Shown here: piece after piece, positions 53,367 through 62,074 of the stretch
Position numbering within the stretch: position 1 is the first letter of the stretch
Layout of the letters: each line of letters opens with the position of its first letter
Assembly: GCF_030270585.1 (NCBI RefSeq)
Contig: NZ_BSYI01000006.1
Coordinates: forward strand, 62,001 to 126,000
Source: Paralimibaculum aggregatum
Lineage (GTDB): Bacteria > Pseudomonadota > Alphaproteobacteria > Rhodobacterales > Rhodobacteraceae
Direction: 5' to 3'
Length of the DNA: 64,000 nucleotides
The notes under the pieces: generated by a model
What the model was told of the DNA's origin: nothing
Database searches by the model: none
What the model saw: only the letters and a program-made list of their open reading frames with translations
Program-made: the position numbers and the translations under genes

Positions 53367-54658
53367 GCCGGCCGCGGTTCCACTGGGTCGGCCCGCTGCC
53401 GCCGGCGCGGACCGATATCGCGCATTACACCGCCCGCATCCTGCCGGCGCTGGCCGCCCGTGCCGAGGTGGTGCTCTGGACCGATGCCGAGGACTGGGAC
53501 CCCGCCCTCGAGGCCCATGCGACGGTGCGCCGCTACGACCCGCATACCGATTTCCCGATGCCGCTGGACGGGCTGCCGCCGGTCGACGGGCCGGAGATCC
53601 CGGTCTTCCAGATCGGCAATTCCTGGCTGTTCCACACCGGGCCGCTGCTGCTCGCGCGCCGGGTGCCCGGCATCGTGATGCTGCACGACATCGCGATCCA
53701 GGACCTGCTGCGCGGCATGATCGAGCATGGCCATCTGTCCCCCGGGCTCTACCGCGCCGAGATGGCGCGTCGCCACGGCGAGGCCGGGGCGCGGGCAGCA
53801 GAGGAGGTGCTGGCCGACCGGCTGCGCCCGCACGAGGCGGCGGTGCGATTCCCGCTCTTCGAGATCGCGCTGCCGAAGGCGGTGGCGGCGCTCAGCCACA
53901 CCCCGGCCGGCGAGGCGGCGATCGCGCGCAGCGGCCTGGTGCCGGCCTACGGGCTCGACCTGCCCTTCGCGCCGGGGGCCGAGCGGCCGGCGGCGCGCGC
54001 GGCGGACGGCCCGCTCCGGCTCGTGCAGTTCGGCTACCTCGCCCCGAATCGCCGGCTCGACCAGGTACTCGAGGCGCTGGCCAGCCTGCGCGACCGGGTG
54101 GATTTCCGGCTCGAGGTTTTCGGCACGCTCTGGGACGAGGCGCATGTCCGCGGCAAGATCGCCGAGTTGCGGCTGGCCGACCGGGTGGAGCTTCGCGGCT
54201 TCGCGGCGGAGGCCGAGCTCGACGCGGCGCTGGCGGCGGCGCATCTGGTGTTCAACCTGCGCTACCCGACGATGGGCGAGGCCTCGGGCTCGCAGCTGCG
54301 GATCTGGGCGGCCTCGGCGGCGGCGGCGGTGAGCGATACCGGCTGGTATCGCGACCTGCCGGCGGAGAGCGTCTTGCGCATCCCCATCGAGGGCGAGGTG
54401 GCGGCGCTGTCGGCGCTCGTCGCGGAGATCGACGCCGATCGCGCCCGCGGCGCGGCGGTCGGGGCGGCGGGCCGGGCGCGGCTCATCGCCCGCCACACGC
54501 CCGAACGCTATGCCGAGGGGCTGCTCGAGGCCGCGGCGCGCTACGAGCGGGACGCGCGCGACGCGCTCCTTGCCGCCCGCGCCGGACGGCTGCTGGGCGA
54601 CACCGCGCGCACGCGGCTGGCCACCGACCGGCTCGCCCGCCTGCTCGAGACCGGCTGA
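53363..54658 (+). CDS. Glycosyltransferase family 4 protein
   Basis: A 431-residue GT-B enzyme, overlapping the fused gene by four bases (ATGA). The acceptor half starts RPRFHWVGPLPPARTDIAHY, with VFQIGNSWLFH and IVMLHDIAIQDLL. The donor half has LRLVQFGYLAPNRRLDQVLE, FRLEVFGTLWDE, and an NLRYPTMGEASGSQLRIWAA motif in place of the usual E-x7-E segment (one Glu is recognisable). It closes the plus-strand glycan operon of four genes. No terminator with a T-run follows; decayed insertion sequences begin a few hundred bases downstream. Confidence 0.88.
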   Translation: MSRPRFHWVGPLPPARTDIAHYTARILPALAARAEVVLWTDAEDWDPALEAHATVRRYDPHTDFPMPLDGLPPVDGPEIPVFQIGNSWLFHTGPLLLARRVPGIVMLHDIAIQDLLRGMIEHGHLSPGLYRAEMARRHGEAGARAAEEVLADRLRPHEAAVRFPLFEIALPKAVAALSHTPAGEAAIARSGLVPAYGLDLPFAPGAERPAARAADGPLRLVQFGYLAPNRRLDQVLEALASLRDRVDFRLEVFGTLWDEAHVRGKIAELRLADRVELRGFAAEAELDAALAAAHLVFNLRYPTMGEASGSQLRIWAASAAAAVSDTGWYRDLPAESVLRIPIEGEVAALSALVAEIDADRARGAAVGAAGRARLIARHTPERYAEGLLEAAARYERDARDALLAARAGRLLGDTARTRLATDRLARLLETG

Positions 54659-54997
54659 ACGCGCGCGGAACGTGGGCGTCGGGCATGGCCCGTTCCCGAT
54701 GCCGGCTCGCTCCCGCCCGCCCGCGGCGCCGCGCGCCGCGTGAACGGCCGGCCAACGCACCGAGCCGGTAGGGCCCCGATGGCACCCGCCAGCCATGACC
54801 GAGAAGCCAGTCGCAGGCCGGGTCAGTACGGTGAGGCCGGCACCGTTGAGGCCCGTTCGCAGCCCGTCCCGGTCGGTGGCGTCTTTCGGGCTGCCCAGGG
54901 GCCAGGCCAGAAGCTCTCCGAGGGCAGCAAGGCGCCGGCTGGAGAGGCGATCCGGGCCGCCGATTAATATCGCTGCGGGGGCTCCGGATCTTTCCAA

Positions 54998-55027
54998 GCC
55001 TCTGGCGGGCCGAGAACCGCCAGAGGC
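54998..55027. repeat. 11-bp inverted repeat, with a third copy at 55488-55498
   Basis: GCCTCTGGCGG (54998-55008) and CCGCCAGAGGC (55017-55027) form a perfect hairpin with an eight-base loop. GCCTCTGGCGG occurs again at 55488-55498. The inner pair (55017-55029 and 55486-55498) is a 13-bp inverted repeat that encloses the IS5-like fragment almost exactly. It might be a terminal repeat of a small element or a duplication within it. Confidence 0.5.
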
Positions 55028-55029
55028 CA

Positions 55030-55459
55030 CGCGTGATTCCGCCTCGAGTTCGGGCCGGGCATGGCCATCATCTCCCATGTCGTGGCGTGGCCGGGAAATG
55101 CCTGGCGGCGCGATGCCTGCAAGTCCGCCGCCCCATCACGATCAAAGATGTCGGTTCGATGCATGGCTGGCTCCACCATCACCCCGAGGGAGGCGGCCGC
55201 GATGCGGCGCCTGCCCCCATCACCATCATGTCGCCCGCGACGCCGCGCGGGCCGCAGCTCGCAGGGCTCGCCTCATGCCCCGCGTGTTTGCGGGATTGGG
55301 GGACAGGATACCGGTCGTTGAAGCGGCGCCGGGCGGTCGATGGAGCCCATGTGGGGGAGCGCGTTCATCCCCCATAAAGGTCGATTCAGTCCGGTCGGCA
55401 CTCTGCCCCAGAGCCGGCAAAAAGGGGCCGATCAGCGGCCACTCCGTGCCAGCCAGATC
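55030..55459 (-). pseudogene. Decayed IS5-family transposase
   Basis: On the minus strand, 55459-55406 encodes DLAGTEWPLIGPFLPALG, like the IS5-family start (L-T-x-x-E-W-x-x-I-x-P-x-L-P). After a shortened middle part, 55210-55060 encodes ASLGVMVEPAMHRTDIFDRD followed by GAADL, like the conserved LGVMVEPA and DRDGA region around the second catalytic Asp. From about 55078 a shifted frame reads MGDDGHARPELEAE, matching the DGGYAGPKL region. The middle is shorter than in an intact gene and at least one frameshift and stop are present. This is a remnant and cannot be functional. Family assignment is from motif memory. Confidence 0.7.
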
Positions 55460-56011
55460 GCTTGCGCAGCCTTGAAGGCGCCGGCTGGCCTCTGGCGGGG
55501 TGTCGGACATTCCGGCCGAGTTGGTGGTGCAAGCGGGGTGGCCGTCGAGGGGCATGACCGGGGGAGTTTGGCCGCCAACATTTCCGTCGCACGGCGGAGC
55601 CCGTCGATGCCCTTACGGCCGAGAGCCAGCGCCACACATCTTCCGGGTTGCTCACCAAATCAGACTGCGCGCCAGGAACCCGGTGGAGCGGAACATGCGC
55701 GAGCTTTCGCGGCGCATCTGCTCGGTCGGAGTGTTCGCGGACGGTGGGGCCGCCTCGCCTTGGCGGGAGCGCTACGGCTCCGCATCATCGGACCCCGAAG
55801 GTCCCTGCGGCGAGGCACGGGCATGGACCCGCAGTAGATCGTCAGGGCTAGGGTCGCCGTCTCCCGAGCAATCTGCGAAGGAGGTCGGAGACGACCGATC
55901 CATCAGCCACCAGATCCGTTGCCGCGATGATCGAACGGCACGCCGGACCCGCTCCAAGGCACCGGATGCGCACGGCGCCGTCGGCTCTGTGGCGGTGGCA
56001 GCCGGACGCAC

Positions 56012-56320
56012 GGGATCGCGACACTGATGCGCTGGGGCGGGGCGTCAGCCCATGACGGCCCGGCTGCGTCCATGCCGGGCACGTCTTTGCGCCGACGCTC
56101 TGGCCCGGTGAGGTGGTGATCTTGGATAACCTTGCGCGCCACAAGGGCCGGGGCGTCCGCGATGTCACCTAGGCCGCTGGCGCGCGGCTGCACGTCCCGC
56201 CGCTCCGCAGCCAATCCCATCGAGGCAATGCTCGCGCAACCTAAGGCGCCGCTGCAATGGGCCGCCGCCCCGGATCGCGCGGTGTTCCCGATGCTGCGCC
56301 GGCTAGCGAATGCCGGCGCA
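56012..56320 (+). pseudogene. Decayed IS630-family transposase, C-terminal part
   Basis: The plus strand encodes pieces of a DDE transposase of the IS630 type in different frames. GIATLMRWGGASAHDGPAA from 56012 is followed by FAPTLWPGEVVILDNLARHK and GRGVRDV, ending at an in-frame TAG at 56170. The frame continues AAGARLHVPP, and a shifted frame from 56213 reads NPIEAMLAQPKAPLQ. The order matches the DN-x-x-x-HK, AGARL-x-x-PP and NPIE motifs of intact IS630 proteins. At least two frameshifts, one stop and no 5' part remain. Confidence 0.78.
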
Positions 56321-56423
56321 GGGCGAGCTAGACGGCCGGGAGGGCGGCGCTGCCGCGGGCCGGGACGAACCGGGCCTGACAGGTGCAGGATCGGAAGGGA
56401 AAGACGCCACGGGGCCTGGGCGC

Positions 56424-56879
56424 TCAGCGCAGCAGCCCGGCGCGCGCGGCGGCGGCGACGGCCATCCGGTCGCCCTTGATGTGCAGCGTGCCGGCGGCCT
56501 CTTCCGGCGCGAGCCAGACCGGGGTGTGGCCCGGCTCGCGCGGCGGCCCCAGCCGTGCGACCGCGCGGGCGAGATAGATCGCCTGCACCTTGCGTGCCCA
56601 GTACTCGTAGTCCCAGAGCCAGACATAGCGCTGGAAGGCCGCGACCCGGCGCGGCAGCCCGCCATCGGGCCCGGCGATGCGCCAGCCGGTCTCCTCGATC
56701 ACCTCGCGGTGCAGCGCGGCGATCGGGCTCTCGCCCGGATCGATGCCGCCGCCGGGCAGCTGCAGCTCGCCCGCCTGCCAGACGCAGAGCAGCCGCCCCC
56801 GCCGCAGGATCAGCCCGTAGGCCCCCTGCCGGTCGCGGTAGCGCACCCCGTTCCGCACCTGCTCGCCGATCCGCCGCAT
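56424..56879 (-). CDS. Nudix hydrolase
   Basis: A 151-residue cytoplasmic hydrolase of nucleoside diphosphate-linked compounds. The Nudix box G-x5-E-x7-REUXEEXGU is complete, starting GGGIDPGES and ending HREVIEETGW, with its metal-binding glutamates. Before it is the typical QLPGGG strand. The TSRRVAAFQRYVWLWDYEYW-like middle and AIYLARAVARLGPP strand resemble diadenosine-polyphosphate or sugar-nucleotide hydrolases, but the substrate is not determinable. It is divergent from hslO, with 107 bases between the starts. Confidence 0.9.
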   Translation of the reverse strand: MRRIGEQVRNGVRYRDRQGAYGLILRRGRLLCVWQAGELQLPGGGIDPGESPIAALHREVIEETGWRIAGPDGGLPRRVAAFQRYVWLWDYEYWARKVQAIYLARAVARLGPPREPGHTPVWLAPEEAAGTLHIKGDRMAVAAAARAGLLR

Positions 56880-56986
56880 GGCCGCTCCGTGCCATGGACG
56901 GGCCGCGCATGCAAACCCGTTTGCATGGCACCGGCGGAATCGCGTAAGGGCGCGGTGGCCCAGCCCGGGCGAGAAAGCGAGGTGCC

Positions 56987-57997
56987 ATGACCGATCCCGT
57001 CGCCGAGGCCCCCCGGGGCGATGACAGCCTGATCCCGTTCCAGCTCGAGCGCCCGCAGATCCGCGGCCGCTTCCTGCGGCTCGACCGCACGCTGCAGACC
57101 ATCCTGACCCAGCATGCCTATCCGCCGGCGGTCTCGGCGCTGGTGGCCGAGGCGGCGCTGCTGACCGGGCTGATCGGGCAGGCGATCAAGCTGCGCTGGC
57201 GCTTCTCGCTGCAGGTCCGGGCCGAGGGGCCGGTGCGGCTGATCGCGACCGACTATTTCGCGCCGGAGGCCGAGGGCGCGCCCGGCCGGATGCGCGCCTA
57301 TGCCCGCTTCGATGCCGCGGAGCTGGCCGCTGCCGGCAGCACGCCGGGCGACCTGCTCGGCGGCGGGGTGCTGGGCGTGACCATCGACCAGGGCCGCGAC
57401 ATGGCGCCCTATCAGGGCATCACGCCGCTCACCGGGGGCACGCTCACCGAGGCGGCGGAGACCTATTTCGCCCAGTCCGAGCAGCTCGCGACGCGCTTTC
57501 TCGTGCTCTCGGCGGCGGCGCAGGCGCCGGGCGGCTCGGTCGGCTGGCGCGGCGCCGGGCTGATGCTGCAGCTGCTGCCCGAGGCGGCGCCCGGGCAGGC
57601 GCCGGATGCGCCCACCGGCGAGGAGGGGCTGATGACCGCCGACGATGTCGCCGCCATGGGCAGCCGCGAGGACGACTGGGCGCGGGTCAACATCCTCGCC
57701 GCCACCGTCGAGGAGCACGAGATGATCGGCCCGCATGTGACGCCGGTGCAGGTGCTCACGCGGCTGTTCCACGAGGAACGCGCGCGGGTCTTCGCGCCGC
57801 AGGCGGTGCGCTTCGGCTGCACCTGCTCGGCCGAGCGCGTCCGGGCGGCGATGGCGATGTATTCCGACAAGGACATCGCGAGCATGACCGATGCGAGCGG
57901 TGCGGTGACGGCGGATTGCCAGTTCTGCTCGGCGCACTACCGGTTCGACCCGGGCGAGCTCGGCTTCGAGGCGGAGGCTCGGCGCGGCGGCGGCTGA
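56987..57997 (+). CDS. hslO: Redox-regulated chaperone Hsp33
   Basis: A 336-residue cytoplasmic holding chaperone switched on by oxidation. The four zinc-binding, redox-switch Cys are Cys278, Cys280 (FGCTCSAERV) and Cys311, Cys314 (CQFCSAHYRF), in the usual C-x-C and C-x2-C pattern. The N-terminal core shows QTILTQHAYPPAVSALVAEA and LLTGLIGQAIKLRWRFSLQ. Under oxidative stress, disulfides form, zinc is lost and the protein holds unfolding clients. The start at 56987 has GAAAGCGAGG upstream. Confidence 0.96.
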   Translation: MTDPVAEAPRGDDSLIPFQLERPQIRGRFLRLDRTLQTILTQHAYPPAVSALVAEAALLTGLIGQAIKLRWRFSLQVRAEGPVRLIATDYFAPEAEGAPGRMRAYARFDAAELAAAGSTPGDLLGGGVLGVTIDQGRDMAPYQGITPLTGGTLTEAAETYFAQSEQLATRFLVLSAAAQAPGGSVGWRGAGLMLQLLPEAAPGQAPDAPTGEEGLMTADDVAAMGSREDDWARVNILAATVEEHEMIGPHVTPVQVLTRLFHEERARVFAPQAVRFGCTCSAERVRAAMAMYSDKDIASMTDASGAVTADCQFCSAHYRFDPGELGFEAEARRGGG

Positions 57998-58166
57998 ACG
58001 GCGGAGGGCGCGCCGCCTGCGGGTGCCGCGGGCAGCCGGGCCGCGCGCCGCCCGCCGGATCGGAGCGCCCGCGCTCCCCGCGCGGATGGGGGGCGGCAGG
58101 GTGCGGCCGGGAACGACGGCTCGGGGGTGGGCGGGGCACGGGGAGCGCGGGCGCGGGCCGCCGCCC

Positions 58167-59066
58167 TCACTCCGCGCCGAGGATGCGGTGCACGATCGGC
58201 ATCGCCTCGGCCGCGGTCATGCCCGGCTCGAGCCGCGGGTCGTAGAGCAGCCTGAGCAGCGCCGCGTCATGCTCGGTCATCAGCGCGAATTCCTCGTCGT
58301 CGTTGAAGATCGAGGGCCGCAGGCTCGGGTCGTCGCGCGCCAGGCCCAGCGTCTGCGCGATCTCCTCCTCGATGCAGGAGCGCCGCGAGATCCCGGTCAC
58401 CTCGGTGCGGATGTAGACGACGGCGAAATAGATCTCGTGCGCCCGGTCGCTGGTCGGCGCGTGGTAGTAGAACTCCGCCGCGCAGGGCCATTTCGGATCC
58501 GCCGCCCAGGCCTCGAAGAGATCGGCGAGGGGGCGATAGTCCGGCTCCTCGGCGAAGAGCTCCGAGACCTGCCGGCGGCCCCGCGCATCGAGGAAGAAGA
58601 CGAGCAGGTTGGGCTCGCGCCCGGCCGGGCCGATATCGAGCCGCGTGACATCGGCGAGGCGCTCCGCGAACCCGTCGATCGCGGCGGTGTCGGCAGCGTC
58701 GAAATCGCCGAAGGGGGCATAGCGGATCGGCCCGCCCCAGCGGGTGAGCGGCGCCTCGGCATTGCTGTCGAGCGGCGAATAGCCGCCATCGACGATCTCG
58801 AATTCCGAGCCGAAGCCGATCTTGGCGAAGTTGTGCGCGAGGTCCTCGCGGGTATAGGGCGCATCGATCGGCGCGCGCTCGGCGCGGAGCTTGCCGGCGG
58901 CGCGCAGATCGGCGTCCCAGCGCGCGAAGTCGGCCACCATGTCGGGCGCCGAGCAGAGCCCGACGGAGATGCAGACGGTCTCCACGGCGGTCGGGCCGGG
59001 CCGGTCGGGGCCGGCGCAGCCGGCGAGCGCCAGACAGGACAGCAGCAGGGCGGCAGGGCGGATCAT
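58167..59066 (-). CDS. DUF2927 family lipoprotein
   Basis: A 299-residue predicted lipoprotein. The signal peptide ends in a lipobox, LALAGC (Cys16), so it is anchored to a membrane after processing. The body shows the DUF2927 pattern: YTREDLAHNFAKIGFGSEFE, RWGGPIRYAPFG, and the conserved C-terminal block SCIEEEIAQTLGLARDD followed by SIFNDDEEFALMTEHD. That block has a metallopeptidase-like look (paired acidic residues near a conserved Cys), but no activity is established as far as I know. The start at 59066 gives the signal sequence; the frame is open further upstream. It lies between the hslO gene (convergent) and the SRAP gene (divergent). Confidence 0.87.
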   Translation of the reverse strand: MIRPAALLLSCLALAGCAGPDRPGPTAVETVCISVGLCSAPDMVADFARWDADLRAAGKLRAERAPIDAPYTREDLAHNFAKIGFGSEFEIVDGGYSPLDSNAEAPLTRWGGPIRYAPFGDFDAADTAAIDGFAERLADVTRLDIGPAGREPNLLVFFLDARGRRQVSELFAEEPDYRPLADLFEAWAADPKWPCAAEFYYHAPTSDRAHEIYFAVVYIRTEVTGISRRSCIEEEIAQTLGLARDDPSLRPSIFNDDEEFALMTEHDAALLRLLYDPRLEPGMTAAEAMPIVHRILGAE

Positions 59067-59232
59067 GGGAAAAGTGAGCCCGAGTTTTGCCGCGAGATCA
59101 ATACGGCAGGGCCGCGCGGGGCGCCCTGCGCGGCCGGCCGATGCGCCGCGCCCACAGGCGCCGGGGTCGACGACGATTGACAGCGTGCCGCCCCGGGGGC
59201 GGGATGGGGCACGGCAGGAACGGAGAGGCGCG

Positions 59233-59907
59233 ATGTGCGGCAGATTTGCGGTGGGGGTGCCGGAGGGGGCGGCCTGGGCGGAGTGGCTCGCCACCGCGGA
59301 GGAGGGCCCCTGGCCGGCGGCGAACTGGAATGTCGCGCCGACGCAGGCCGTGGCCATCGTCACCGGCGCGGCGGCGCCGCGGCAGCAGCGGCTGGCGCGC
59401 TGGGGGCTGGTGCCGCGCTGGTGGTCGAAGCCGCTCGCCGAGCTGCGCGCCAGCACCTTCAATGCGCGCTCCGAGGAGGCCCATGCCAAGCCGATGTTCC
59501 GCGATGCCTGGAAACGCGCGCGCTGCCTCGTGCCGGCGCTCGGCTACTACGAATGGACCGGACGCAAGGGGGCAAGGCAGCCCTGGTTCGTGACGCTGGA
59601 GCGGAACGCCCCCGGCATCGCCTTTGCCGGGCTCTGGGCCGAGGCCGAGATTGCGGGAGAGCGGCTGACCTCCGTCACCATCCTGACCTGCGCGGCGGGG
59701 CCGGCGACGGCGCATCTGCATCCGCGCAGCCCGGTGATCCTGGCCGAGACGGACTGGGAGGCCTGGCTCTCGTGCGGCGAAGGCGGCGACGCGCTGATGC
59801 GGCCGCCGCCAGATGACCGGGTGCGGCTCTGGCAGGTTGATCCGCGGGTCGGCCGGGTCTCGGAGAACGGGCCGGAGCAGATCGAGCGCGCGGGGCTCGA
59901 TCTCTGA
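59233..59907 (+). CDS. SOS response-associated peptidase (SRAP, YedK/HMCES-like)
   Basis: A 224-residue protein that crosslinks to abasic sites in single-stranded DNA. The catalytic Cys2 directly follows the initiator Met (MCGRF), which fixes the start at 59233. Other conserved sites are NVAPTQ, WGLVPRWW, FNARSEEA with the Asn, the GYYEW Glu, and His in ATAHLHPRSPVIL. It forms a thiazolidine link with the abasic aldehyde and protects the strand until repair. GGAG lies upstream of the ATG. No LexA box is recognised in the short gap to the lipoprotein gene. Confidence 0.95.
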   Translation: MCGRFAVGVPEGAAWAEWLATAEEGPWPAANWNVAPTQAVAIVTGAAAPRQQRLARWGLVPRWWSKPLAELRASTFNARSEEAHAKPMFRDAWKRARCLVPALGYYEWTGRKGARQPWFVTLERNAPGIAFAGLWAEAEIAGERLTSVTILTCAAGPATAHLHPRSPVILAETDWEAWLSCGEGGDALMRPPPDDRVRLWQVDPRVGRVSENGPEQIERAGLDL

Positions 59908-60033
59908 CGGCATGCGCGCGACCGCCGGCGCCCGCGCGGCCCGTGCCCCGCCCACCCCTGCGCCGCCGCGCCGGGTGGCGCCCGCCCGCCCCCCACCCGC
60001 GCGGGCCACGCGGGCGCCTCTGTCCGCCGCAGC

Positions 60034-60954
60034 TCAGCCGGTGCCCGGGGCCGCCAGCGGGTGATGCTCGAAGACCAGCGCCTTCAGCCGGGCGTCGAGC
60101 ACATGGGTATAGATCTCGGTCGTCGAGAGATCGGCATGGCCGAGCAGCGCCTGGATGCTGCGCAGATCCGCGCCATTGGCGAGCATGTGGGTGGCGAAAG
60201 CGTGGCGCAGGCCGTGGGGCGTGACCTCGGCCGGGTCGATCCCGGCCTGTGCCGCGAGCCGCTTGAGCTGCTGCCAGACCGCGATGCGGGAGAAGTGGCC
60301 CCTGCCGCCATTGGCCGGGAAGAGCCAGGGGCCGGGGGAGGCGCCCCCGGCGAGGCGCACCGCCCGCCATTCCGCCAGCGCGGCCCGCGCCTCGGCGCCG
60401 AGCGGCACCATGCGGTCGCGCCCGCCCTTGCCGCGCACCAGCAGCATCCGCGGGTCGCCCGCCGTCGCCGCCAGCGGCAGCGAGACCAGCTCGCTCACCC
60501 GCAGGCCGGTGGCGTAGAGCAGCTCGACGATGCAGCGCAGGCGCAGCGCGCGGAGCTGCGCCGCGGCGCTGCCGGCCGGGCATCGGGCGGCCTCGAGCAG
60601 GCGCATCACCGCCGCCTCGTCGAGCACGCCGGGAACCGGGCGGGGCGGGCGGCGGCTGCGGATCCGCGCGGCGGGATTGTCGGCGCGCCAGCCCTCGGAC
60701 CAGGCGAAGCGGTAGAGCCCGCGGATCGAGGCGAGCCGGCGCGCGCGGGTGCTGGGGGCGAGCCCCGCCGCCTCGAGCCCGGCCAGGTAGCCCTCGATCG
60801 CGTCGCGGTCGGCCTCTGCGAGATCGCTGCCGCGCAGGGTGAGATGGGCGCGGAAATCGGTGAGGTCACGGCCATAGGCGGCGAGCGTGTTGGCCCGGGC
60901 TCCGCGCTCGGCGGCGAGCGCCTCGAGAAAGGCCTCGATCCAGGCTGCGCTCAC
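60034..60954 (-). CDS. xerD: Site-specific tyrosine recombinase XerD
   Basis: A 306-residue recombinase that, with XerC and FtsK, resolves chromosome dimers at dif. The N-terminal SAM-like DNA-binding domain (FLEALAAERGARANTLAAYG) is followed by the catalytic domain with Arg in YATGLRVSELVSL, Lys in RGKGGRDRMVPL, the H-x-x-R in TPHGLRHAFATHML, His in LLGHADLSTTEIYTHV and the nucleophile Tyr in the same stretch. The start is a GTG (VSAAW) with GGGG upstream; the open frame before it covers the small upstream gene and is not coding. It begins 19 bases after that gene. Confidence 0.94.
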   Translation of the reverse strand: MSAAWIEAFLEALAAERGARANTLAAYGRDLTDFRAHLTLRGSDLAEADRDAIEGYLAGLEAAGLAPSTRARRLASIRGLYRFAWSEGWRADNPAARIRSRRPPRPVPGVLDEAAVMRLLEAARCPAGSAAAQLRALRLRCIVELLYATGLRVSELVSLPLAATAGDPRMLLVRGKGGRDRMVPLGAEARAALAEWRAVRLAGGASPGPWLFPANGGRGHFSRIAVWQQLKRLAAQAGIDPAEVTPHGLRHAFATHMLANGADLRSIQALLGHADLSTTEIYTHVLDARLKALVFEHHPLAAPGTG

Positions 60955-60973
60955 CCCCGCATCCCCGGCCGGC

Positions 60974-61114
60974 TCAGCCGGAGCCCGCGGGCAGCGGCAG
61001 CGGCACGGTGATCTCCTCGACCGGCGCCGGCAGCTCCCAGAGCGCGGCATAGGCGACGAGGGCGATCAGCCCGAGGATCACAACCCAAAGCACGTATTTC
61101 AGTAGTCGTCCCAT
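60974..61114 (-). CDS. Small single-helix membrane protein between xerD and aroK
   Basis: A 46-residue protein with ATG at 61114, an AGAGGA ribosome binding site upstream and a TGA stop at 60974. It has a short basic start (MGRLLKYV), one TM helix (LWVVILGLIALVAYAALW) and a Pro/Glu-rich tail (ELPAPVEEITVPLP). It is 19 bases before xerD on the same strand. I recall similar tiny ORFs at this place in Rhodobacterales genomes, which supports it being real. Function unknown. Confidence 0.75.
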   Translation of the reverse strand: MGRLLKYVLWVVILGLIALVAYAALWELPAPVEEITVPLPLPAGSG

Positions 61115-61426
61115 TGCGGGTCCTCTGCCTGCTGGTCCGCCCGGCCGCCGCGATCGCGCCGGCCCCGCTCGCCCTGCGGCCGGCCCGTGCGGGCCGGCAC
61201 CTGCTCTCCGTCGCTCGCCCCTCGCCGCGCGAGATCGCCGTCCGGGTTGACCCGGTTCTGCTCGCGCGGCAGCCTATCGCGTTACCCCGCCCCGGGGCAA
61301 TGACGACAGCGCTGCGCCGGCGGCCCGCGGGCCTGCGGCGAAGGGCTGGCCAGCGCGCGGGGCGCGCGCTATGCGCGGGGGAGCGACAACGACACGCCGG
61401 CAGGGCGGAAGGGGAGGCCATCGGGC
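61115..61426. other. Divergent intergenic region between the small membrane gene and aroK
   Basis: This 312-base stretch holds TTGACC at 61247-61252, which might be a -35 box for aroK, but no good -10 box lies at the right distance. No gene is recognised in it. Confidence 0.5.
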
Positions 61427-62050
61427 ATGGGCGAGACAGGCGAGCGGGACGCCCCCGGGCCACCGGCCGCGACAGGGCCGGCAGAGGCGGGCACCGGCCG
61501 GCTGCTGCGCCCGGTGGTGCTGATCGGGCTGATGGGGGCCGGCAAGAGCTCGGTCGGCCAGCGGCTCGCCGATTTTCTGGGCGCGCCGTTCTGCGACAGC
61601 GACAACGAGGTCGAGCGCGCCGCCGGCATGACCATCGCCGAGATCTTCGAGCGCTACGGCGAGGCGGATTTCCGCGCCGGCGAGCGCAAGGTGATCCAGC
61701 GGCTGCTCGAGGACCGTCCGCTGGTGCTGGCCACCGGCGGCGGCGCCTTCATGAATGCCGAGACGCGGGCCACCATCGCCGGGCGGGCGGTCTCGGTCTG
61801 GCTGCGCGCCGATCTCGACACGCTGGTCTCGCGCACCGCCGGGCGCACGCACCGGCCGCTGCTCAACCGGGGCAACCCGCGCGAGATCCTCGGCCGGCTG
61901 GTCGAAGAGCGCTACCCGGTCTATGCCGAGGCCGACTGCCACGTGGACAGCCTGCGCGATCAGAGCCATGAGGCGATGGCCCGGCGGATCATCGCGGCGC
62001 TGGAGGCCCATGAGGGCCCCGGCGGCCCGGTGCTGGCGCCGGCGGGCTGA
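61427..62050 (+). CDS. aroK: Shikimate kinase
   Basis: A 207-residue enzyme that phosphorylates shikimate to shikimate 3-phosphate, fifth step of the shikimate pathway. Walker A is [11 protein letters not shown], the shikimate-binding Asp is in CDSDNEVE, Arg in FRAGERK, the GGG loop in LATGGGAF, and the lid region is in RTHRPLL. The N-terminal 28 residues are low complexity and are an extension typical of alphaproteobacterial forms. GGAAGGGGAGG lies upstream of the start. aroB follows after 24 bases, and the two are co-transcribed as in many bacteria. Confidence 0.95.
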   Translation: MGETGERDAPGPPAATGPAEAGTGRLLRPVVLIGLMGAGKSSVGQRLADFLGAPFCDSDNEVERAAGMTIAEIFERYGEADFRAGERKVIQRLLEDRPLVLATGGGAFMNAETRATIAGRAVSVWLRADLDTLVSRTAGRTHRPLLNRGNPREILGRLVEERYPVYAEADCHVDSLRDQSHEAMARRIIAALEAHEGPGGPVLAPAG

Positions 62051-62074
62051 GGCGGAACAGGCGGGAGGGAGCGC

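Larger units (their letters stand above)
54659..56423. other. Gene-free stretch holding insertion-sequence remains
   Basis: This 1.77-kb stretch lies between the glycan operon and the Nudix gene. It contains pieces of two transposase genes (see the pseudogenes at 55030-55459 and 56012-56320) and three copies of an 11-bp repeat. 54659-54997 and 55500-56011 show nothing I can name. Base and frame use differ from the neighbouring genes, with short broken frames on both strands. Confidence 0.7.

Noticed and set aside
59067-59489. N-terminal extension of the DUF2927 protein to 59489
   Set aside because: The extension overlaps the SRAP gene, which is a well-supported gene on the other strand, and the lipoprotein signal starts at 59066.
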